Assembly: GCF_010183535.1 (NCBI RefSeq)
Contig: NC_071333.1
Location: 19,342,587-19,406,586, forward strand
Source of the DNA: Caenorhabditis remanei
Lineage: Eukaryota > Nematoda > Chromadorea > Rhabditida > Rhabditidae
Length of the DNA stretch: 64,000 nucleotides
Reading direction: 5' to 3'
Positions within the stretch are counted from its first letter, which is position 1. The number at the start of each line of letters is the position of its first letter. Of the stretch, positions 24,791-35,596 are shown piece by piece. The translations under genes and the position numbers were made by a program. The notes beneath the pieces were generated by a model. That model saw only the letters and a program-made list of their open reading frames with translations, searched no databases and was not told the origin of the DNA.

Positions 24791-26712
24791 GAACACTGTG
24801 CTATCTGAAAAACGTTTTCATCAATTCTCTCACATCAAAACGTAATCTCCCATTCAACTTCATTTCCATACCTCCAATTTACATACATCCGTTCTTTATC
24901 TGAAATTTGAACGAAAATTTCTTTTATTACATTTGTATATACATTTCCAGTATTGCGTTCCCTGATTTCCATGTTTTACGACCCATGATCTTTCTCAAAT
25001 ATCACCACTGCCAATGATTCTCATAATTTCCTCCACACATCTCTCTTTCCTGCCCAAAACTAAGTTTCAATCAATTATTAAAATGCCAGAAATGCTTCCG
25101 TTTGTTAGTTCTTATGCCAGTGTAATTATAGCAAACTTTATAGAAATAAAAAAATGACTCACGTATGTTTTTTTTTCTTAATTTTTTGCATAAATTCAGC
25201 TATAACAAATGTGAAAAAAAACCCGTGAACTTTGAAAAAAATTCAGAGAAAAATGAAATATTTCTCACGTTCCTTTGAACTAACGTCAATGCCTAATCAA
25301 CTGTTCCATATTCTTCCATTCACTTCCAGAAAATCCACGTCTCCATCAGTTATCGATTTTTCTTCTATCCAAAGAGAAGATGTTGCTGATATATAAATAA
25401 ATAAATTTGTTTATTTCATCAAAGGGTGGGAACCACTGACACGTGAAAATGAATTAATTTTGGGAGTTACATGAAAGAGATGGTTAATAAAAGGGGAAAG
25501 TACATACATAACTGATAATGGACCTACTCTATAGGTAGCAAAAAAACAAAGCAAAAAACTACTTTTTAATAAAGAAAAAATAGTTTTTATATTCCGAAGT
25601 TTCCACTAATCATCGACAATAATTAAATCGCGAAGAATAATGTGAGTATGAAGACATCTCCAGGTTCCATCATTTTCAGAACGTGGCGGAAGGGCACGAC
25701 GGGTAGAGCGATTAGTTTGAAAGTGGGTACTTGAGCCATTGGAGTTTTGGGGAACCAGAGGAAAAAATAGTTTCAGTACAGAAAAAATGAAGAGTGTGGA
25801 GCAAAGAAAATATGTGCGATGAGACGCGGGAAAAGAGATCAATAAGGATGGTTGTGTATGACTGAGGATTTATAATGTGCAACGACGGTCACACGTGTTC
25901 ACTCCGCATCGCCATTTGTGTCTTTTTTTGGTTATTTTCTTTCTCCTGGTTTTCTACATTTGTCAGTTGGTAAAGAAAGTCTTTCTCTGCGTTTTTGTTT
26001 TTGTTTTTCCACCATTACATATTTTTCAACCTACAGTATGAACTTGTCCAGCTTGTCCCGTTCAGGGTTGAGCGGAATTCGCCTTCCGCCTACCGCTTTT
26101 AGCCAAAATTTGTTTAGCTCTGCCTTCCGCTTTTTAAAGTATATACAATTCGAAAGTACCTGGAACTAAATTTATAGACCGTTTGAAAGACGTTTTTGAG
26201 TGTTTTGAGTATGATTTTTGAAAAGTTGTTTTCAAAATTCCATTTATCATCTTTTTTACATTTCTATCAGTCAAACATCTGCGCGGTGAGATCTTATTTC
26301 ATAATGAACTGTGTCTAGTTTGATCGATGTTGAAGGTCAGATTAGAAACGGGGAACTTTGTGTAACAAGGATAGTCTAGTCCCCCCCCCTTTTCCCGTAT
26401 GCTGTGGTGTCGCGTCTGCTTGGACGCGACTGTGGAATACAATGGTCACGTGAAATTGGTTCTTGTGATCTTAAAATAGAATACTCATAACCACATGTGT
26501 TCCTCCAGACAAGACATTTCTCTTTCTCTGATTCCTCTTCAGAGTTGAGTAGCTCCTCCCCTTCTTGAAAAGATAAGATCTCTTTAGGCTTGTTCCCTTA
26601 CTTTCCGCAACTTTTCTAGTTCACAAACTTTTCCAAAATTCAGTCCCTGGTATTATAGAGCCCGTAGATTCTGAATCTGAATTAAAATTCTGGTAAATGT
26701 AACTGTGAGCCC

Positions 26713-26835
26713 AGTTATGGCACGTCAAGTTTTTTCTATGGTTACCTTGACACGCGGTTGGTCAAAAGTTTTAACCATAAGTGATATATGGGAGAAAAAA
26801 GCTTAACCATAGGTAAAGTTTGACATGTCATAACT
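26713..26835. repeat. 123-bp palindromic MITE, upstream of receptor copy B
   Basis: Counterpart of the element at 18,028-18,150, with the same ends AGTTATGGCACGTCAAG and TTGACATGTCATAACT and the same internal CCATAGG motifs. It was copied with the duplication. Confidence 0.75.
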
Positions 26836-26937
26836 CGACAGACAGGGAGATTTACCACATTTTCTTCTGATTGCACATTATATTTGAATTATCCACCCAT
26901 TTTCAGGTTTCCTTCTCAATTGACAGAAGTTGATGAA

Positions 26938-29900
26938 ATGGAGTCAAAGAAACCAGAATTTGAAGGAAAGATATGCCCAGTCTGCGGTGATCGAGTATCC
27001 GGATACCACTATGGCATTTTGACTTGTGAAAGTTGCAAGGTTAGTTATTTGAATTCTTTCAGGTTTCCTTGGTTGTGAAAGCCCGGATTTTGACGCCAAA
27101 TTTTTTCTGAGTTGCGTTACGAGTGCGTCGCGGTTTATATTAAAAGATACGACAAATAAACGTAAAATTTGAATTTTCTGATCAGTCAAGTCTTTTTTGA
27201 CACTTGGGCGACGGAGCGCATTTCCGCGACCATACGCCTCGCACTGCTGTGATAAGGTCGTTTGTAGTAAGGAAATTGAAAGACACGTATAGGTCGGCAC
27301 AGTTCTTGCAACTGCGCTCTACCGAAATGCTGTTGAAAATGTCTCTTTTTCTATGAGTCTCTTAATTTTGCACACAGTTTTCTTGGGTTTCGGTAGATCG
27401 TAGTTGTAAGAAGCATGCCGTGCTAATAAATATTATTTTTTATAGATATTTACTGATTTAATTTTTTTAATGGTTGAAATTTGTATTTTTTCTACAGGTA
27501 TTCTTCAAACGCACTGTGCAAGATAGTAAGGTGAGTAAAGACAAAAGAAAAAATATGTTTATTTGAAAACAATTTGAATTTTTTCGAAAATTATTTTGAA
27601 AAAGTCAAGTTTTCGACTTAGTATTGAAAATGCAAAGTCCGATTTTGACTTCTTTCTTTCCTCTTTAGCTTTTTCAATATTTTTCTAATATTCCAGCATT
27701 TCCGATGTTCTATGCGATCCAACTGCCACGTAGATCAATCCTGCCGAAAGCGATGCCCAAGTTGTCGATTCCAAAAGTGTCTAGTGAAGGGGATGAAGAC
27801 GCATGGTACTGTAGAAAACAGAAATGAGCATATTAGTCAAGGCTCAGCCCAAAGAACAATTTTTTGTAAAAATCTTTTTGACATTTTTTCCACTTTTTAT
27901 CGAAAATATTATCATTTCAAGACCATCAAATTTAGAATCTCTTTAAGATACCGTATAAAATTTTCAAAAAAAAAAACAAATTATGGGCGTGGCCTAGCCT
28001 CAAAGTTCAAAACCAATTTCCAGAAAATCTCAAAAGTGACCTATTTTTGACGTTACTTTTCGCGCACTTCTGAATCCTATGCGCTGAAGACTTTTATACC
28101 GCCAGATTCGGGATCTCCTTTGAATTTTGACTTCAACAGAAAATTTTCAACAAACTGCTTCTGATGTACGTGGCTTAGCGTCAAAGTAGCAAGTTTAAAT
28201 TCTCGAAAAATCTTAAAAACTACCAATTTTTGACGTCACTTTTCGGGTTCTTCTGAATCAGATACTTTAACATTTTTGGTACCATCAGATTCAAAATCTT
28301 TTTAATATTCTAAATCCAAAAGTGAATCCCAAAAAACTCGAATTGTGGGCGTGGCCTAGCCACAAAGTCCAAAAAAAAAATTCCAAAAAATCTCAAAAGT
28401 GACCGAATTTTATCAGACCTGCTTTACTTTTGCTGACAAGTATGGAGTATGCATTTTGACAATAACAAATTGTTTTTCAGTAGTACGTGCAAATAAAAAA
28501 AGAGGTGGAAGGAATGAATTCAACTCATACTACATAAACGATCGAAAAGAGAGAATTGCTTTATCTATGCAGTCACAGCCAGGACCACATTTCACGTCAG
28601 CTGGAAATCAAGCTTCTAGAGTGTAAGTATCAGTGTAAATATCACAGGGTTGTAGCAAGTCCAGATATAGCTTCTGCGCTCCAACAAAAATTTGCGTGAA
28701 ATCAGCGCACCTTGTGTATATTGAACTAAACATTATTTTTTCAGTGCAACTGGTCAAAATGCACAAACTCATTATTATGATCCTACAATTTTTCCACTGC
28801 CGGAAATGATGCCAATCACAATTAACACTCCATTTCTGGTACCATCCTCACCATCCAGTAAGTACCAAAGCATATACTTGGGTTTTCAAATCTCTTAATT
28901 TTCAGCCAGCAGTCCATCCCCAATCCTCCCACTATGCTCTACACCAACCGAAAGGACAGTGAACCAGTTTTTCAGCAGCTCCATATGCAAAACTATGCCA
29001 GATGACTCCGTCATACCACTAATTCTTTCTAGAACTGTCAAAAGTGACGCTCACGCGTTTGCAGTTCAAGTTGCTGATGAAAATCTGCGAGAGATTGTCA
29101 AGTGGGCGAAACAAGATGAAATGTTCAGCAAGCTCGAAGTGAGAAAACTCGTTATCTAAATATCACACTTGCAACATCAGAATTTTTTTAAAGTTTTAAC
29201 AAGGATTAAAAAATATGATTTTTGCGGGCTGACACGCAAGTACGGCAGGGAGTTCAAAAATTTGGAAAAACGTTGAAAACATCGAAAATACAATTGTATC
29301 TCAAAATTCAATGTTCCTCGTTAAAAAACCAGCAGGAATTTCATCCGCGCCGCTTGCAGTTTTAGCTCCGCCCACAACTCCGCACTTGCGTTTCAGCCGG
29401 CGAATTCTTGTCGAAACTTTTTTACTAAAGTAAAACCATTAATTGCAGTTGAATGATCAAAGGAACCTACTGCAAACGTCCTTGTTGACAATTCACATTA
29501 TTGATATCACGAATGCAATGGTGTTGGGCACCATTCATCCACAATACAACATCGGAAACGGAGAAGAGTGAGTTTCGACTTATTAATCTGTAAAATCAAA
29601 CTTCAAATTTCGGCCCGGCTTCAAGAAAAAGTACCTAATTTTTTAACGAATTTGATAAATTTTTAGAAGATTTTACATCAAAAAATACAATTTCTAAATT
29701 CATAACTAGCTTTTGCTTGAATTCTAAAGTATAGTCAAAAATTCAAAAGGTTTTAAAATTTCGTTCGAAAATTAGTTATAAAACTGCTTGAATTTCAAAC
29801 CCGGCCCGTGACAAGTCTGTGCAAAATAAATCGTTTACAGAGTCTCCGTCGGCTTCATTGCACTTCTTGGTAACCAGAACTTGGTGTCTTCTTGGGAGAA

Positions 29901-30339
29901 TATAGTAATCAGACTAAGGCACTTCGGATTCAACAAATACGACTATTGTGCTTTCCGTTGCTTGGCTCTACTCGATGAAGGACATAACACCACGGTCTAT
30001 GCGAAGAGGTTACAAGTACTCCACGCTTGGAGTGAAGCCAGGTCGAACACCGCGTTCTTAGAAATCTTCGATCAAATCAGGTTAGCAAATGAAACTTTTT
30101 ATATGGTTTACAGCTAAATTCATTATTTCAGACACCTAGCCAGCATCTCAATTCAATATGTTTGGGGACTTCAATACACCCGTCCTTCCGTTTGGGCACT
30201 TCTCAATCCGAATACATCGGTTGCTGTTGAATTGATCAAAGCCAATGCCACCTGTTCATCTGGTGGTACAGAAGTCACTTCAAGACAATTGCAAACTCCT
30301 CAAACAATTTATGCACATGTAGTGCACATGACTTCCTAA
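26938..30339 (+). CDS. NR5A (FTZ-F1/NHR-25-like) nuclear hormone receptor, copy B, 432 aa, altered P-box
   Basis: Exons: 26938-27039, 27498-27530, 27697-27805, 28481-28622, 28745-28857, 28906-29138, 29449-29567, 29841-30080, 30132-30339; all introns GT-AG with the same phases as copy A. Finger 1 is identical to copy A except that the P-box reads CESCKVFFKR (codon GTA for GGA, first of exon 2). Finger 2 keeps all cysteines ([18 protein letters not shown]). The Ftz-F1 box reads [14 protein letters not shown]. The hinge lacks 23 codons present in copy A (exon 5). In the ligand domain the signature reads LLQTSL where copy A and the family have LLQTSW; AF-2 is VAVELI. The C-terminus runs 15 residues longer because the copy A stop codon is CAA here. 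The frame is fully open and splice sites are kept, so it looks expressed-competent but functionally changed. Confidence 0.83.
27985..28400 (+). repeat. About 180-bp tandem repeats in intron 3 of copy B
   Basis: Three diverged units start at about 27,985, 28,168 and 28,347, each with a (G)CGTGGCCTAGC-type core followed by CAAAGT and an ATCTCAAAA block. Copy A has a single related unit near 22,594 in the same intron, so the array expanded on the B side or shrank on the A side. Confidence 0.65.
29222..29415. repeat. Inverted-repeat MITE in intron 6, shared by both copies
   Basis: GGCTGACACGCAAGTACGGC is matched in reverse complement by a segment ending GCACTTGCGTTTCAGCC. The matching copy A intron (about 23,690-23,975) carries a related element with GCACTTGCGTTAGG and CGCTTGCAGTTT. 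It was present before the duplication. Confidence 0.55.
29611..29807. mobile_element. CGGCCCGGC-ended MITE in intron 7 of copy B
   Basis: Starts TTTCGGCCCGGC and ends CAAACCCGGCCC. The matching copy A intron is only 42 nt, so this inserted after the duplication. A second member with the same ends lies at 59,500-59,704 behind the LIN-14-like gene. Confidence 0.6.
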
Positions 30340-30343
30340 GTTG

Positions 30344-30533
30344 TTTTTATCGGTTTGCGAATCCTTGCCGAGGAGTGTTAAAAGCGCATGGAATTTGTTC
30401 GGGTGAGTATCTTAGTTAAATGAATAAAAAACCTATTTTACTACGGTTTTTCATGCTTTCAACTACGAGACCCCTCCGAACAAAATCCATGCGCCTTTAA
30501 ATTCCTTGCAAGGATTCGTGAACCGAGAATAAG
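30344..30533. repeat. Hairpin MITE, long form, 3' of copy B
   Basis: Ends TTTTATCGGTTTGCGAATCC and, inverted, AGGATTCGTGAACCGAGAATA. Inner arms AGCGCATGGAATTTGTTCGG and its near reverse complement CCGAACAAAATCCATGCGCC confirm a palindrome. It is the counterpart of the shorter hairpin behind copy A. Confidence 0.7.
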
Positions 30534-31099
30534 AACACTGTGATATCTGAAAAACATTTTGATCAATTCTCTTACATCAAAACGTAATCTCCCATTGAAT
30601 TTCATTTCCATATCTCAAATTTACATACTTCCGTTCTTTATCTGAAATTAGAACAAAAATTTCTTCTATTACATTTGCATATACATTTCCAGTATTGTGT
30701 TCCCTGATTTTAATGTACATAATAATGCTTTATAACCTATGATCTTTATCAAATATCGACACTGCCTATGATTCTCATAACTTCCTCCACACATCTCTCT
30801 TTCCTCTCTCCCACCCAAAACTTCGAAATCATTTTGCAAAATGAACATTTTAAAATCTATTATTAAAATGCCACAAATTGCTTCGTTTGTTACTTTCTAT
30901 TTCAGTGTTATTATAGCAAACTCTATAGAAATAGAAATTACTCTCGTATGTTTTCTCTTTTTTCCTTGTTTTTTTGCATAAATTCGACTATTAAAAATGT
31001 AAAAACCGTGAACTTTGAAAAAATTTCATTAAAGTTTTTGAGCTTAGAGTCTTCATCTGGACCGGTTCGCTGACACGAGGAAATAACAATACAACAATA

Positions 31100-31613
31100 C
31101 AACGGCTTTTTCGAAAGAATAAGGTAAGTATGAACCCATCTCCAGGTTCCATCATTTTACGTGTCGGAAAGGCACGATGGGTAGAGAGAAAAGTTGGAAA
31201 GTCGATACCGGGAGTTGAGCCATTGGAGTTTTGGGAACCTGAGGAAAAAGTTGTTTCAGTACAGAAAAAATGAAGAGTGTGGAGAAAACTACATGTGTGC
31301 GATGAGACACGGGAAAAGAGATCAATAAGTATAGTTGTGTATGACTGAGGATGCAAAATGGCCCCCGTACACACGGTTAAGGAAGAGGAGTGTACACCGG
31401 TCGGGGGCCCGTTAGTGCGGAGTGTCGTTGCGCGTATAGTTTATTACAGTGTGCACCGACGGTCGTACGTGTTCACTCCACACCGCCATTCGTGTCTTTT
31501 TTCGGTATTTTTATTTTTCTCCTGGTTTTCCACTTTTGTGAATTAGTGAAGAAAGTGTTTCTCTGCGTATTTGATTATTTTTAAACTGATTTGAATAATT
31601 ATTCATTTAGAGA
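31100..31613 (+). promoter_or_regulatory. Promoter region of the Ser/Pro-rich gene, duplicated upstream
   Basis: This 5' flank matches 25,600-26,000 between the two receptor genes. It includes a GC-rich stretch with a hairpin GGCCCCCG...CGGGGGCC (31,360-31,411), TACACACGG/GTGTACACCGG repeats and GTGCACCGACGGTCGTACGT. The 85-bp part around the GGCCCCCG hairpin is missing from the orphan copy. Role as promoter is inferred from position just before the ATG. Confidence 0.5.
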
Positions 31614-32872
31614 ATGCCGAACGCACCGATCGACTCTCCACCGCCAGAACTCTTCTTTTTTGCTTTGTCTCCGGGAGACGTTTTAGTAGAAGGTTTGTTT
31701 TTGTCAATGTTTTCTTCCATAACGCTCAAAAACTATTTCCAGTGCCAACGTCACCTGCCGACGACTCGTCACGTTGTTCGTCGCTGCCACCACAAGCCGA
31801 CTCCCAGCCAAGTCCAGCTTCGCCAGTCTTCGTTTCTCTTTCCGGCTCAGGTCAAGGTGAGCGCATAGTGCTATACAGTACCGGACAAAAAGGTATCAAC
31901 TCTGGCTGTTTTCAGTGGAAAATGACCAACTAAAAGAGTGTGTAATTCTAATTCTGAATGTCACACCAGGAAAATTTTTATTGAATCATATAAATTGAAC
32001 GTAGAGCTCCATTTTTGAAGGCTTCAACTTTTTTGTACGAACGCTCCCTAGAGAGTTATGGTCATTTTAAGACGGCAGCTCTAAAATCGCACTAAATCGC
32101 ACTGGAATTGGTCGATTTGAGATAGAAATTACTTTGTCAATATGTAACTTGCTAAGGTGTGTCAGTAAAAAAAAGTTGTCAACTACAAAAATGAAGTTCA
32201 ACCCTTGATCTGTATGATCCATTAAAAGTTATTTTGTTATGATATACTTTTGGCCGGTACTGTACCATGTGTGCAATACAAAATCGATATTACAGGCAAC
32301 TCATCCATGCCAACAACACCATCTTTCCAACATCTTACTCTGAATACCCCCGTCAAAGTGTCGGCTGTCAGCGTCACCCCTAACTTCCCAGAAAAAGGTG
32401 AGCGCATAGTACCATATAGTTACAGCTAAAAGACGCTGGTCGCTTGACGTTTTTCAACCAACTAAACTATTCTGAAAATTTGACAAAGCAATCATAAAAT
32501 TTCAGACTCTACACCACGCCGGAGATTCATGCAAGTGAGCAACAGAGCACGCTCTCGCCCTCGCGGCCAATCTCAACGAGACGAAGTGTTGAAGAGCGCT
32601 GAGAAGAAGATGTTGACTCCAGGGAAGAGAAGTGCTGAAACTGGCTTCGCTCCAAAAGGTTAGTTTTTTCAGAAATACATATTCAGTGACCTCGTGTTGA
32701 ACAAAAATTGATAAATAAATTTCTTTCAGCCAGTCACCGTCGAGTTTTGTTTCAAGGGAGCCGCCAACATGATCCACCATCGAGCAGCCAAGACAAACCA
32801 TCAAGCAGCCAAAGGAATGTCTGTGAGGAGGACGATGAGCCAAAGAGAAAAACTCCAAGAAAGACTATTTAA
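31614..32872 (+). CDS. Ser/Pro-rich basic protein of unknown function, 196 aa
   Basis: Exons 31614-31692, 31743-31856, 32296-32397, 32506-32658 and 32730-32872; all introns are GT-AG, each in phase 1, and the frame is open to TAA. The N-terminal half is low-complexity (MPNAPIDSPPPELFFF; ADSQPSPASPVF), with many Ser-Pro and Thr-Pro sites. The C-terminal half is strongly basic: STPRRRFMQVSNRARSRPRG, EKKMLTPGKRSAE, then SHRRVLFQ, and it ends EPKRKTPRKTI. TP-[GR]-K-type sites and the RRVLF motif resemble cyclin-dependent kinase substrate features, and the basic tail could be a nuclear localisation signal; both are inference. I do not recognise the family. Intron 2 contains a TA-flanked MITE. The gene sits just after receptor copy B, and its promoter was copied in the tandem duplication. 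Confidence 0.72.
31876..32262. mobile_element. TA-flanked MITE (CAGTACCGG family), copy 1
   Basis: Ends CAGTACCGGACAAAA and, inverted, CAGTACCGGCCAAAA, between TA dinucleotides, inside intron 2 of the Ser/Pro-rich gene. Interior has the family motif AGTTGTCAACTACAAAAATG. A fuller copy is at 39,931-40,345. Confidence 0.85.
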
Positions 32873-33805
32873 ATGCATCTTGTCCCCAAGTTCCCTGCCT
32901 AACGAAGCTTTTAATTACATCTGACTAATTCATTACTTTCCGTTTTACTAGTAGAATCAAGTATTTATTTCCCCTATCTTCCGCAAATCTCTAAGTTTTT
33001 ATTTATTCACCCAAAAAGATCCCCAGTGCCATATCAAGTATTTTAGACATTTTTCTGTTTTAAGGTCCCTTATTATTGCATAAATTTGTGAGTATTTGCC
33101 GCAGAAAATGCCAACAAAAATTAAAGTTGAAGAGAGCAAGTAATCAATTCGTAGATTTTTTAGTGGTCAGGGACGAATAATACTAGTTTCACACATTGCT
33201 AAACATCGTTTCAAAGCTGTCAAAAAGGGATCTATATTAACTTTTCTAACAGACTAGTGCACCTTCGTAGCATTTTTGGACCCTGCATTCAACAGATCCA
33301 AAAACAGACAGAGTTGGAAAAAACTGGTCTACTGCAAAATAAAGGAAAGTAAAATGTTGCCAGAACGATGTTAACTACAAACGAAATACAGTAGCGAGCA
33401 TAAGTAAGCACCCCTTTACACTTTTATGTGTAACTCAGCTGAATTGTGTCCGTTTTGCATAAACTTTTTTTTAAATGTAGCCAAAGTAATCAGCAATATT
33501 AATATTTGTTTTTTGAACAACTTCCGTGACTGATTTTTCTGATAATCAATTTTTTCTGATCTTGATTTAAAATTTCGAATCAAACTTTTTACTTTCCTCT
33601 CGAAGTTATTAAGTTTTTTGTTTGAAAAAATTGGAAACAACCTAAATAAACAGAAAATTATATTTTCTTAAACCCTGATCATCATGTTAGAGCTCCAGAA
33701 GTCAAAAGTAGTGAGTTTTCTAACCGACTGGCTCACATTCGTAACGTTTTCAGAACTTTCAACAGATCCAAAAATGGACAGAGTTGGCAGGGAGACTTAA
33801 TTCTA

Positions 33806-34222
33806 TTTGAAAAAATGGGAGGTAGATAATAAGAATCAGAGGAGAAAACAGGAATATTGTGGGTGTGCTGATCTGGAAAAAATGATTGAAAAAAGCGCCG
33901 TAACCTTTCTAGCTTACGAGCCTGAAGATGGTTCGATTAGGTGGAAGAATGTTTCATATTCAGTTTTGATGAATTCTGGCTTTTCAGTACGGAGTGATGA
34001 TTTTTTGTAGATGGAAAATGCATTCGAAAATGGAAGAGAAAATTGCTAATTTGTCTGTTGCACAGAAGCATCATCATAAACAGTTATTCAAAGCTTTAGT
34101 GTTCCAGTTGTGATACTCCTAAAGTCTAGAAAACGTTTCTAATCTTTTTTTCCAGATCAGTACACCCACAATATCCCTGTTTTTTCCTATGATTTTCATT
34201 ATCTATCTCCCATTTTTTCAAA
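33806..34222. repeat. 417-bp imperfect palindrome
   Basis: The left arm TTTGAAAAAATGGGAGGTAG, running to TATTGTGGGTGTGCTGATCT, is matched in reverse complement by the right arm ending GATTTTCATTATCTATCTCC near 34,210. Arms are about 75 bp with few mismatches and a spacer of about 260 bp. It looks like a non-autonomous DNA transposon; target duplication is not clear. Confidence 0.65.
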
Positions 34223-35083
34223 CTGAATTTAGTCTCCTTGCTGTTGCGATAATGATTTTGTTCAATATGTATCCAGCGTTAGACTCATTTATTATATTAC
34301 TTATTGTTACGGAGTTTAGAATTGCTGCAGAAAGTGGGATAGATAGTGGATGTTAATAATTGACATATCAAATTCGTTTCAGAAATGTTAAATGTTGTGA
34401 TGAGACATTCTTCAACAGTGTTTTGCGCAAAGAGTAACAGCACCTCTCGAACTACGGACAAAGTAAGCTGAGAACTATTTTGTGATTTGATTTTTTCCAT
34501 TTGCATCGGCGGCTTTTCTGGTTACATCTGCAGCTAAAGTTGAAGTGTCACACTTTTAAAAACTTTATTTTTCACACGATGTTTCATTTCCACTCTCCAA
34601 TTAAATGCTCTAATTAATATGTATTCTGAGCTATGATAAACAATTAGTAATTATATTTGTTTGTAAAATTTTTACCTGTATTATTCTGTTTCATCTTCAA
34701 AATAGCGCTTATCTCATCAGCAAAACCAAATCAGATAAATCCCAAAGTAAAAAAAAGAGGATGACATGTTCAGACTACCTGAAGTGTGTGATAGTTTGGC
34801 TGGTCTCCCTTTTGATATCGAGATCAAATCCTTTTTAGATGGGTACAAATGATATTTCCTTTGTCTACAATTTAAAAAAAAGACTAACTAACTAACCAAA
34901 TTCTCTTTTGAATTACGGGTTTTGATTGAATGGCTATTCCATACTGTGTTGTCAACTGTTCCATGCTTTGCATTCATTTGACAACTTGAAAGCACTTTAA
35001 TGACTCCCGAAGGTTTTGCCCACAAAACTAGAGTCATTAAATGCTTTTATTATTTCCGGTTTACTATATTTCCCATTTTACCG

Positions 35084-35596
35084 TGTTAAATTACGTTAAA
35101 ACTGCTCATAAAGCAAACCACACTCACAATAATTATATTTGAATGCCCGCGCTTTTGTGCGGGCATCCACGCAGTGAGGGGCACCCACGCAGTCGACTAT
35201 ATAAGGCGACCGCGCGCCCTCACTCGAGTTTCCAATACCACTTGGTAATTCACTATAATTATTCTCTACTATTCGCGGTGTCCCGTGTCGGTGTTAATTC
35301 CGACCAGTGCCCGCTATTCACTGAAGCTCTTCAATCCGTATAACACGGACAGAAAGGTAAGACTGAGTGTAAAAGTGTGTAAACTTGCTCCCAAAAACGT
35401 CTTCCCCTCATAAGGGTTTTTGTATGCTTTTCTCCCTAAAATACTTTCAATCCCGGAACATCACTTCGGCCGCTCCATCGGACCACCCTTTCGTTTAATA
35501 TTGTTCCTTAATATTCCTTTCAATAAATTGGGATTCGTTTAAACCGTGTACTGTTATCTGCTTGCATAGCTTATCACACCGCTACCTCACCTAACA
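35084..35596 (+). mobile_element. Probable LTR fragment of an LTR retrotransposon
   Basis: Bounded by TGTTA and TAACA. Inside are a GC hairpin TGCCCGCGCTTTTGTGCGGG, a TATA box CTATATAAGG at 35,197 with a GC-rich initiator region after it, and AATAAA near 35,523. The 3' neighbour continues with CACATGGTGCATAGAACCGG, which may be a primer-binding or leader region, then breaks off near 35,730. No gag-pol coding is present. Boundaries and class (BEL/Pao suggested) are inference. Confidence 0.5.

Larger units (their letters stand above)
24653..26937. other. Intergenic region between the two receptor genes, with orphan promoter copy
   Basis: Contains the 3' flank of copy A (candidate AATAAA near 25,144) and AT-rich sequence. 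From about 25,600 to 26,000 it is a copy of the promoter of the Ser/Pro-rich gene at 31,614, ending before any copy of that gene's start codon. The duplication junction follows at about 26,010-26,060, then the 5' flank of copy B. No separate gene is seen. Confidence 0.6.
16655..31590 (+). repeat. Tandem segmental duplication: unit A about 16.65-26.0 kb, unit B about 26.05-31.59 kb
   Basis: Unit A and unit B match in order over the upstream region, all nine exons of a nuclear receptor gene, its 3' flank and about 400 bp of the next gene's promoter. Examples: GTTCAG(A/G)GTTGAGCG at 16.66 and 26.06 kb; GACGTTTTTGAGT at 17.50 and 26.19 kb; CTCCAGGTTCCATCATTTT at about 25.66 and 31.14 kb. Unit A is longer mainly because of a 3.4-kb transposon in intron 1 and a segment at 16.7-17.45 kb; unit B carries its own intron insertions. 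Exons are far more alike than non-shared flanks, so the event is fairly recent but older than those insertions. Confidence 0.9.
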
